A stretch of 10,495 nt of DNA from JAFGED01 sp034430835 (GTDB taxonomy: Bacteria > Chloroflexota > Anaerolineae > B4-G1). This document shows positions 1 to 5,385 of the stretch, piece after piece. A program made the translations under genes and the position numbers. Below the pieces are notes generated by a model. It saw only the letters and a list, made by a program, of their open reading frames with translations. It had not been told where the DNA came from and did no database searches. The stretch spans positions 1 through 10,495 of the forward strand of contig DAOUDX010000080.1 of NCBI GenBank assembly GCA_034430835.1. Direction: 5' to 3'. Numbering within the stretch: position 1 is the first letter of the stretch; each line of letters opens with the position of its first letter.

Positions 1-27
1 CTCGACACACCGCTGGTAGATAACTAA
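1..27 (+). CDS. possible 3' end of an upstream plus-strand gene
   Basis: Reading from base 1, eight sense codons (ending V-D-N) lead to a TAA stop at 25-27, immediately followed by a plus-oriented terminator. This layout fits the tail of a gene that begins outside the window and converges on the M23 peptidase gene. The other two plus frames also stop within the first 23 bases, so the choice of frame is a guess based only on the distance to the hairpin. No product can be named. Confidence 0.25.
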   Translation, partial: LDTPLVDN

Positions 28-29
28 CG

Positions 30-59
30 GGCCGGGCTTGAGTGCCCGGCCTGTTCTTT
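30..59 (+). terminator. rho-independent terminator
   Basis: A perfect 8-bp GC-only stem, GGCCGGGC (30-37) and GCCCGGCC (44-51), has a 6-base loop and is followed by TGTTCTTT. In the plus direction this is a standard intrinsic terminator for whatever gene ends just upstream. In the minus direction the hairpin is followed by a T-poor run, so it would be a weaker stop for the M23 operon that ends at 75. It sits at a convergent gene boundary. Confidence 0.75.
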
Positions 60-74
60 GAAGGTCCCGTTGGG

Positions 75-1253
75 TTATGGCAGATGTGCCCGCGGGTTCA
101 ACTGCTGGCCGTAGTAGCGTATCTCAAAGTGTAGATGGGGACCGGAGGAGTAGCCGGTGGAACCCACAGCGCCGATGACCTGCCCGCGCTCCACCGCTTG
201 TCCCCTCCTGACGTATATGTTGCTCAGGTGGGCATAATAGGTCGCAAAGCCGTTGGCGTGATCGATCACGACCAAGTAACCATAGCCCACATCCGTCCAG
301 CCTGCAAAGCTGATGAAGCCGCCATCGGCAGCGAGAACCGCACTGCCTGTCGGAGCTCCAATATCGATGGCCCGGTGGCGGGACCAGAACCCCTGTGTGA
401 TCCTGCCCAGCACAGGCCACTGAAATCGTCCCGTGCCGCGAGCCCCTTCAGGGACAGGGCCATCATACGAAGTGACCACCTTGGGTACATAGGGCTTCTC
501 GCCGTCCGGGACGATAAGCCACGTCCTCACAGTGATCTCGTAATCAGGCGGCACCAGGCTATTGTATTCGCAAGTGGCGATCGTCTCGGTGTAAACCTTG
601 TACGTCTTGGCAATGGACTCCAGCGTATCGCCATCAGCGACCTGATGGTACGCTCCGTCGATGGGCAGGATGACCACTTCTTGGCTGATCCGCAACAGAT
701 CTGGTGCGTCTTCGATGGCCGGGTTCGCCCACATGAGCGTCGTCGGCTGCAAGCCAAAAGAGAGTGCAATAGACTGCACCGTGTCGCCCGCCTTGACGGT
801 ATGGGTGATCACTCCTAGCCGAGGGCGATCGGGGATGATGGTGTGCGGCTGAGCCATCCGGGGAACAGCTTCGTGAATACCGTTGCCACCCCAACCACTC
901 AAGCTTCCACCGTTCTGCCTGTCTGATTCTGCCATCATGGCAACAGGCATCTCCTCGTCTACCCCGCCGCTGGCAGAGACGCGCAAGGCAGGTACAGGCG
1001 AGATGGGAGCTGCGAGAGCCGACCACTCAACACCGCTCAACCCAATAGCCGCAACCGCCACGACGACGACCGCCACGTGCGCACTGGTACGTGTGAGCAG
1101 TGGCCGCCAGCCGCGCCAGTCGCCCGCGCACCGATAAACCGTGGTAGCAAACCAAGCAAAGGCACGCACGAAACCACTCTCAAGGTCACGACGAAGGGAG
1201 TGGAAACCTTTTATCATAGCAGAAGGTGAAACGTCAGGCCGTCGCAATCTCAT
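75..1253 (-). CDS. LysM-domain M23 family metallopeptidase (paralogue 1)
   Basis: This is a predicted membrane-anchored, extracytoplasmic peptidoglycan hydrolase of 392 residues. Residues 1-57 are a basic cytosolic tail and residues 58-81 a hydrophobic anchor. A low-complexity linker is followed by two LysM modules (about 149-197 and 202-249), which bind glycan strands. A C-terminal M23/LytM domain spans about 275-392. The zinc and catalytic residues are intact: H293-x3-D297, H341 in a YYAHL motif, and H373-x-H375. It should therefore be an active endopeptidase cutting peptide cross-links, rather than a degenerate activator of the EnvC type. The start is preceded by a GGGGA-type ribosome binding site. 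It lies 15 bases downstream of its paralogue (1269-2501) and almost certainly shares its transcript. The family is certain; the exact cleavage site and cellular role are not visible from sequence. Confidence 0.92.
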   Translation of the reverse strand: MRLRRPDVSPSAMIKGFHSLRRDLESGFVRAFAWFATTVYRCAGDWRGWRPLLTRTSAHVAVVVVAVAAIGLSGVEWSALAAPISPVPALRVSASGGVDEEMPVAMMAESDRQNGGSLSGWGGNGIHEAVPRMAQPHTIIPDRPRLGVITHTVKAGDTVQSIALSFGLQPTTLMWANPAIEDAPDLLRISQEVVILPIDGAYHQVADGDTLESIAKTYKVYTETIATCEYNSLVPPDYEITVRTWLIVPDGEKPYVPKVVTSYDGPVPEGARGTGRFQWPVLGRITQGFWSRHRAIDIGAPTGSAVLAADGGFISFAGWTDVGYGYLVVIDHANGFATYYAHLSNIYVRRGQAVERGQVIGAVGSTGYSSGPHLHFEIRYYGQQLNPRAHLP

Positions 1254-1268
1254 CGTTCCCCTACTTCG

Positions 1269-2501
1269 CTAGGGCTGGTACACCAATGGATCCACAGGCA
1301 CGCCGTTGAGGCGAATCTCAAAGTGGAGATGGGCGCCGGAAGACCAGCCGGTGCTGCCGCAATACCCGATCACATCACCTTGCTGAACCGAGTGCCCACA
1401 CCCCAAGGTGAGACTACCTTCCCGCAAATGCGCGTAGCGGGTGCGGAACCCATTGCCGTGGTCAAGCTCGACCATGATACCATATCCACCGTTCCATCCC
1501 GCGATAGTCACAACACCGCTGTCGGCAGCGTATATCGGATCCCCCGACCTGCAACGATAATCGAGACCGATGTGCGTCGGGTTGCGTGGATCGTGGAAAT
1601 ACCACCCCGAAACCGCGGGGCTACCGGTGGGAAGAGCGAACCAGCCAGTAGCGCCGGGGCCGGCGTATTCCACGCCACCGCAGACACCGTAGCTGAACCG
1701 GGCTGGGCCGGGAAGCCTGGGAGGAGGTGGCGGCGGCTCCCATTCCACATCAGCTCCCTTGCCGCCGGGGACGACGAGCAATTGTCCCTCGCTCGGTTGT
1801 TGCCCTTCCTCAAGCGCGTTCCACTCGTTGTACAGAGCCACCGGCTGCACACCGTAGCTGGACGCAATATCTGATACCGTCTCCCCGGCACGGGTGGTAT
1901 GATATACCCCGTTCACAGGAAGAATGGAAAGTGCAAGTCCCGGTTTGATGAGCCAGGGGGCATCCATGAGCGCTTCGCGGTTGCTCCACACGATCGTCTC
2001 CGGCGACAGGCCAAACTTGACCGCAATGCCGAAAACAGTATCGCCCGACTGAACAATGTAGGTCTGAACCATGGAGCGCACCCGCTCCGGGAGATTGGTA
2101 TGAGGAACAGGCAGCCGGGACACTATGTCCGTACTAGCAGACCGCGGCCGGTTGCTCAGAAGAGAAGCTGTGGGCAACAGTGATCCCTCTGTCCCCACTG
2201 CCATATCGAGACTGGCGGCTGACAGGCCGCTGGCACTGAGCGAGCCACCGACGGCGATCCTCGGTGCTGAAACGCCCATCCCCCCAAAGAAGATCGTGAC
2301 CAGGGCAAGGGCAATGATGGTGAAGTGGGCTGTGGCTCGGGTCAGGAGGGGCCGCTTGGTACGCCAGTCCACGCATACACGCCAAGTCCCCGTCACGCAC
2401 CAAGCCACGAAGCGCAAGAGAAGGGAGCATGAGCAGGGGGAATCAGCCGCCGCCGTATCGTTTTCCCCTTTATTGGAGGAAGGGGGCACTGAATCATTCA
2501 T
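1269..2501 (-). CDS. LysM-domain M23 family metallopeptidase (paralogue 2)
   Basis: This 410-residue protein has the same architecture as its neighbour. It has a cytosolic tail to about residue 57, a membrane anchor at about 59-77, two LysM modules (about 146-195 and 199-246), a proline-rich hinge containing six consecutive prolines (256-261), and an M23 domain to the C-terminus. Its active-site residues are all present: H310-x3-D314, H358 in RYAHL, and H391-x-H393. Unlike the paralogue, its catalytic half contains four cysteines (C274, C317, C368, C381), which could form disulfides outside the cell. Just before the membrane segment both proteins share an RPLLTR-x-x-AH motif although the surrounding sequence has diverged. 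It is the first gene of the operon and is read from the promoter at 2550-2578, with a leader of about 42 bases. No good ribosome binding site is seen before the ATG, so the start is less sure than the family. Confidence 0.9.
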   Translation of the reverse strand: MNDSVPPSSNKGENDTAAADSPCSCSLLLRFVAWCVTGTWRVCVDWRTKRPLLTRATAHFTIIALALVTIFFGGMGVSAPRIAVGGSLSASGLSAASLDMAVGTEGSLLPTASLLSNRPRSASTDIVSRLPVPHTNLPERVRSMVQTYIVQSGDTVFGIAVKFGLSPETIVWSNREALMDAPWLIKPGLALSILPVNGVYHTTRAGETVSDIASSYGVQPVALYNEWNALEEGQQPSEGQLLVVPGGKGADVEWEPPPPPPRLPGPARFSYGVCGGVEYAGPGATGWFALPTGSPAVSGWYFHDPRNPTHIGLDYRCRSGDPIYAADSGVVTIAGWNGGYGIMVELDHGNGFRTRYAHLREGSLTLGCGHSVQQGDVIGYCGSTGWSSGAHLHFEIRLNGVPVDPLVYQP

Positions 2502-2549
2502 TGCGTCTTATCTGAGGTTCTGCAGCAAAAACCGCAAACCCCACAATCA

Positions 2550-2578
2550 ATTATACCATCAAAGAGTAGCCATGACAA
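2550..2578 (-). promoter_or_regulatory. SigA-type promoter of the M23 peptidase operon
   Basis: On the minus strand a -35 box TTGTCA (2573-2578, 5 of 6 consensus bases) is separated by exactly 17 bases from a perfect -10 box TATAAT (2550-2555). The -10 is extended by a TGG immediately upstream. Transcription should start near 2543. The promoter lies between the rdgB stop and the first M23 gene, so the two peptidases have their own transcript even though rdgB is in the same orientation. Confidence 0.85.
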
Positions 2579-2611
2579 ATCCTGGGCCACCCCAGTCCTC
2601 GACGAATGCTC

Positions 2612-3202
2612 TCAAACAGACACCAGGCGGCGGAGTGTGGGTATCATCGCCTCAATCGCCCGGGCGCGATGGCTGACGCGATTCTTCTCCACTTGAGAGA
2701 GCTGAGCCATGGTGCAATCGTGTTCAGGGAGAAAGAAAATGGGATCATATCCAAACCCCCCTTGCCCCGCCAGTGTGAAGGTAATCAGCCCTTCGCAAAC
2801 ACCCTCGGCACTATAGACCTCCCCCTCAGGTGCGGCAACAACGACCACACAGCGGAATCGGGCCGTGCGCCGCTCCCATGGCACGTCGGCCAGGTGAGAC
2901 AGCAACAGTTCAACTCTGTCAGCATCGTGCCCTGGCGCGTATCTAGCGGAGCGAACCCCCGGCGCCCCATCCAGGGCATCGACTTCAAGCCCTGAGTCGT
3001 CGGCCAGGGCGAGCAGATCTGACGCACGAGCATAGCTCAACGCTTTCTTGCGCGCATTCTCAAAGTATGTTTTGCCATCCTCGATGATCTCGACTGCCAA
3101 GCCAAGATCAGGTGGGAAGCAAAGGGCTACCTGCAAGGGCGCGAGCAGATGCACAAATTCACGCATCTTACCCGCGTTTGTTGTTGCAACGAGGACTCTC
3201 AT
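2612..3202 (-). CDS. rdgB: dITP/XTP diphosphatase (RdgB/HAM1 family)
   Basis: This cytosolic enzyme hydrolyses the non-canonical purine triphosphates dITP, ITP and XTP to monophosphates plus pyrophosphate, keeping deaminated purines out of DNA and RNA. At 196 residues it is the normal family length. Hallmarks in order are the substrate-binding TTNAGK-x3-E at 7-15, a KTYFENARKKA helix at 44-54, ADDSGLEVDAL with the metal/catalytic aspartates D68 and D69, GVRSARYAPG at 82-91, GGFGYDPIF at 148-156, and the C-terminal SHRARA at 177-182. No ribosome binding site precedes the ATG, and the candidate promoter at 3212-3240 would start transcription only a few bases upstream, which suggests a nearly leaderless mRNA. 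It is divergent from the DUF177-sigA operon. Confidence 0.96.
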   Translation of the reverse strand: MRVLVATTNAGKMREFVHLLAPLQVALCFPPDLGLAVEIIEDGKTYFENARKKALSYARASDLLALADDSGLEVDALDGAPGVRSARYAPGHDADRVELLLSHLADVPWERRTARFRCVVVVAAPEGEVYSAEGVCEGLITFTLAGQGGFGYDPIFFLPEHDCTMAQLSQVEKNRVSHRARAIEAMIPTLRRLVSV

Positions 3203-3211
3203 AGCAGCACG

Positions 3212-3240
3212 TTTTTAGCACAGATCGGCGATTTTGGCAA
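3212..3240 (-). promoter_or_regulatory. candidate promoter of rdgB
   Basis: On the minus strand TTGCCA (3235-3240, 5 of 6) and TAAAAA (3212-3217, 4 of 6) are spaced by 17 bases. The predicted start of transcription, near 3205, is only about 3 bases before the rdgB ATG. This would explain the lack of a ribosome binding site. The -10 box is a poor match, so the call is tentative. Confidence 0.4.
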
Positions 3241-3287
3241 CGCAAGACACGTTGATTGAGAGACCCTATCTATCTCGCCTGACATAC

Positions 3288-3321
3288 TTATGTACACTTG
3301 GGTTTGTTGTTATGTCTACTT
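3288..3321 (+). repeat. pair of 12-bp direct repeats upstream of the DUF177-sigA promoter
   Basis: TTATGTACACTT (3288-3299) and TTATGTCTACTT (3310-3321) match at 10 of 12 positions. Their starts are 22 bases apart, about two turns of the helix, so a regulator could bind both on the same face. The second copy ends 12 bases before the -35 box and runs into an 8-bp palindrome ACTTAAGT (3318-3325). The position suits an activator site. No known regulator motif is recognised. Confidence 0.4.
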
Positions 3322-3333
3322 AAGTGAAAAATC

Positions 3334-3362
3334 TTGACGCTGATGATCAACTGTGTTATAAT
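3334..3362 (+). promoter_or_regulatory. strong SigA-type promoter of the DUF177-sigA operon
   Basis: A -35 box TTGACG (3334-3339, 5 of 6) is followed after exactly 17 bases by a perfect TATAAT (3357-3362). A TGT just upstream makes this an extended -10. The expected start is near 3369. As the operon encodes the primary sigma factor, this is probably an autoregulatory housekeeping promoter. Confidence 0.88.
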
Positions 3363-3368
3363 ATCTGC

Positions 3369-3468
3369 AATCATGGACCGCTGACAACCTCACCAGGTCG
3401 GTCGAACGGGGTAGGTCAGCAGCAATGTGGCCGTGGGTCCTTGCTTACTTTTTCAGCAGGCCTAGTTT
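3369..3468 (+). other. 5' leader of the DUF177-sigA transcript with stem-loop
   Basis: About 100 bases separate the predicted start of transcription from the DUF177 ATG. GCTGAC (3380-3385) pairs perfectly with GTCAGC (3415-3420). The stem may extend inward through ACC (3387-3389) with GGT (3410-3412). A three-codon mini-ORF, ATG-GAC-CGC-TGA, occupies 3373-3384. The leader matches no riboswitch or T-box that I recognise, and no intrinsic terminator is visible in it. Its length may simply be untranslated sequence. Confidence 0.35.
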
Positions 3469-4008
3469 ATGGTCCGTTTCGACGTTTCTTCTCTGACCAA
3501 GGCTCCACTTGGTACGTCGCTCATCTTGGATGTTGACGCTGGCCCCCAGGACCTGACCGACGGCTCGGCTGAGCGTTCGACTGAGCGCTCACGCCGAAGA
3601 CTCGCCGAAGCCCTGGAGGTGGACTTTCTTCGCGGGGCACTTCAGATCACTCGCGTACAGGGCGGCGTGCTTGTCCAAGGTATCATCGAGTCGCGATTGG
3701 AGCAAGCGTGCGTCCGATGCCTCGAATCTTTCAATCTCCCCATCACTCTGGAGCTAGAAGAGACGTTTCGTTTGCCAGGAACGAACCCCAGGCTCGACAC
3801 TCCGTATGCAGTGAGTGAAAACGGTCGGCTGGACCTGACACCCCTTTTGCGCGAGCAGAGTTGGCTAGCCGTCCCCATGAAACCCCTCTGTCGCCCCGAT
3901 TGCCTGGGGTTATGCCCGCAGTGCGGTGCGAATCTCAATTGCGAGAAATGCGCCTGTGAGAAAACATGTGTCGATCCGCGCCTGACAGTCTTGAAGGAAC
4001 TCTTGTGA
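3469..4008 (+). CDS. YceD/DUF177 family cysteine-rich protein
   Basis: This 179-residue cytosolic protein belongs to the YceD/DUF177 family, which has been linked to 23S rRNA accumulation and ribosome biogenesis. The visible signature is a CVRCLE motif (C81, C84) followed by a C-terminal cysteine cluster, CRPDCLGLCPQCGANLNC, using C141, C145, C149, C152 and C158, with further cysteines at 161, 163 and 167. This suggests metal binding. In most bacteria the gene sits directly upstream of rpmF (ribosomal protein L32). Here no rpmF follows, and the next gene, 18 bases downstream, is sigA. A weak AGG ribosome binding site lies about nine bases before the ATG. The promoter at 3334-3362 rules out starts upstream of 3369. 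The biochemical function is not established. Confidence 0.9.
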   Translation: MVRFDVSSLTKAPLGTSLILDVDAGPQDLTDGSAERSTERSRRRLAEALEVDFLRGALQITRVQGGVLVQGIIESRLEQACVRCLESFNLPITLELEETFRLPGTNPRLDTPYAVSENGRLDLTPLLREQSWLAVPMKPLCRPDCLGLCPQCGANLNCEKCACEKTCVDPRLTVLKELL

Positions 4009-4026
4009 ACAGGCGATAGGAGAACT

Positions 4027-5178
4027 ATGGATGTAATCGGTGAACTATTGGAGCGGGCAGAAGTTCAAGGTTACCTGACGACGGATGATATTCTAGACCT
4101 ACTGCCAGAGGCAGAGGAAACCCTGGAACAGCTGGAGGAAGTCTTTATCCTATTGCATGAGACAGGCGTCGAGGTGTATGACGACAAGGTAGACATTGAC
4201 GCCGAGGAGCAGGAGTTGAATCTGGAATTTGGTGAGTACGACGACGATGATGGTTACGATCTGGCCGGTATCTCCAGCGACGACACGGTGGGCCTGTATC
4301 TCAAAGAGATGGCCCGCGTCCCCCTCCTGACGACCGAGGAGGAAATCCACCTAGCCAAGGCTCTCGAAGCAGGACGCCAGGCAGCGGAGATTCTGAGCAA
4401 CGACGGGCATGACCCGGCTAAGTGGACGGAACTCGATCAGTTAATCGTAGAAGGCATGTCCGCCCGTGAGCACCTGATCAAGGCCAACACGCGCCTGGTG
4501 GTCAGCATTGCCAAGAAGTACATGGGGCGTGGTGTGCCTTTCCTGGACCTGATCCAGGAGGGCAACCTGGGGTTGATGAAGGCGGTAGAAAAGTTCGATT
4601 ACACCCGTGGTTACCGCTTCAGCACCTACGCGACGTGGTGGATCCGCCAGACGATCACGCGGGCCATCGCCGACCAAGGGCGGACGATCCGCGTGCCGGT
4701 CCACATGTCGGATCGCATCCGGCGGCTCTACAACACAGCCCGGGAGCTTGAGCAGGAGAACGGCCGCCGTCCCACCCCAGAGGAGATCGCGGCGGAGTTG
4801 GACATGGAGCCACGCAAGGTACAGTGGATGTTGAAGGTTTCGTGGCGACCGCTGAGCCTGGAGCGGCCTATCGGCGAGGATGAAGACAACGAGCTAGGGA
4901 GCTTTATCGAGGACGAAGCGACACTCACGCCCAATCAGAGTGCGTATCAAACCCTGCTCTCGGAGCGGGTGGAGGACATGTTGTCCACGCTGAGCCCGCG
5001 GGAGGCGCGTATCCTGCGGCTCCGCTTTGGGCTGCTCAACGGACGCAGCTACACACTGGAGGAGGTCGGCCAAAAGTTCGGTCTCACGCGAGAGCGCATC
5101 CGGCAGATCGAGGGCAAGGCCCTGCGCCGCCTGCGCCATCCCCGCCGCAGCCGCCAACTGCGGGATTACCTGGGTTAG
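4027..5178 (+). CDS. sigA: RNA polymerase primary sigma factor SigA/RpoD
   Basis: This is the group 1 sigma-70 factor that directs RNA polymerase to housekeeping promoters. At 383 residues it has the short form typical of phyla without the long RpoD insertion. Region 1.1-like sequence occupies about 1-55 and is followed by an acidic linker (56-79). Region 1.2 is at about 84-114. Regions 2.1-2.4 run from about 147 to 227, with the KFDYTRGYRFSTYATWWIRQ core at 189-208. Q208 and T211 correspond to the -10 readers of E. coli sigma-70. H226 and D229 in region 3.0 align with the extended -10 readers H455 and E458. The region 4.2 helix-turn-helix lies at about 342-371 (TRERIRQ at 354-360). The ribosome binding site AGGAGA is well placed. 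It is the second gene of the DUF177 operon and its transcript ends at the hairpin at 5311-5338. Confidence 0.96.
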   Translation: MDVIGELLERAEVQGYLTTDDILDLLPEAEETLEQLEEVFILLHETGVEVYDDKVDIDAEEQELNLEFGEYDDDDGYDLAGISSDDTVGLYLKEMARVPLLTTEEEIHLAKALEAGRQAAEILSNDGHDPAKWTELDQLIVEGMSAREHLIKANTRLVVSIAKKYMGRGVPFLDLIQEGNLGLMKAVEKFDYTRGYRFSTYATWWIRQTITRAIADQGRTIRVPVHMSDRIRRLYNTARELEQENGRRPTPEEIAAELDMEPRKVQWMLKVSWRPLSLERPIGEDEDNELGSFIEDEATLTPNQSAYQTLLSERVEDMLSTLSPREARILRLRFGLLNGRSYTLEEVGQKFGLTRERIRQIEGKALRRLRHPRRSRQLRDYLG

Positions 5179-5199
5179 GGATATGATAGGTTATCGTTT

Positions 5200-5250
5200 C
5201 ATCATCATGATGATGCGGCGCCAGGAACTGGCGCGTTCGCCGTGGCGAAC
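5200..5250. repeat. three consecutive perfect palindromes in the sigA 3' region
   Basis: Three inverted repeats are stacked almost without spacing. A 16-bp palindrome, CATCATCATGATGATG, spans 5200-5215. GCGCCAG (5218-5224) pairs with CTGGCGC (5228-5234) around a GAA loop. GTTCGCC (5235-5241) pairs with GGCGAAC (5244-5250). None is followed by a T-run, so they are not conventional terminators. They lie about 60 bases before the true terminator. They could form an mRNA 3'-end structure or a protein-binding array. Confidence 0.55.
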
Positions 5251-5310
5251 GGGGAGAGGCTTGCCCTGCTCGCGATAGGCCGCTGTGCATTCGGCCCACG
5301 GCAAAAGGGA

Positions 5311-5338
5311 CCGCCAGCCTCGCTGGCGGTTTTCGTTT
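5311..5338 (+). terminator. rho-independent terminator of the sigA operon
   Basis: The perfect 8-bp stem CCGCCAGC (5311-5318) and GCTGGCGG (5322-5329) has a CTC loop and is followed by TTTTCGTTT. It ends the DUF177-sigA transcript about 130 bases after the sigA stop and insulates metG. The T-tract also overlaps the place where a metG -35 box would lie. Confidence 0.9.
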
Positions 5339-5349
5339 ACCATAGGCTG

Positions 5350-5358
5350 TGCTACAAT
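5350..5358 (+). promoter_or_regulatory. extended -10 promoter candidate for metG
   Basis: TGC followed by TACAAT (5353-5358, 5 of 6) is an extended -10 element just after the sigA terminator. At 17-base spacing the -35 position reads TTTTCG, only 3 of 6, so recognition would depend on the extended -10. The expected start near 5365 gives a leader of about 20 bases holding the strong ribosome binding site AAGGAGGA (5373-5380), six bases before the ATG. Confidence 0.6.
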
Positions 5359-5385
5359 ACGCACTGCTAACCAAGGAGGAGCACG

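Noticed and set aside
135..818. A 227-codon plus-strand open frame opposite M23 paralogue 1.
   Set aside because: It is antisense to an intact LysM-M23 gene with all catalytic residues, and has no ribosome binding site or domain.
2582..2595. A 5-bp hairpin (CTGGG/CCCAG) after rdgB as a possible terminator.
   Set aside because: The stem is short and in the minus direction is followed only by GATTTGT, not a T-run. It also overlaps the approach to the M23 promoter, so no termination call is made.
3369..3468. The leader of the DUF177-sigA operon as a riboswitch or T-box.
   Set aside because: It has a single modest stem, no T-box or known aptamer consensus that I recognise, and no terminator/antiterminator pair.
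3324..3536. A 70-codon GTG-started plus frame ahead of and overlapping the DUF177 gene.
   Set aside because: Its start lies upstream of the -35 box of the strong promoter at 3334-3362, so it would not be on that transcript. It also overlaps the true DUF177 start in another frame.
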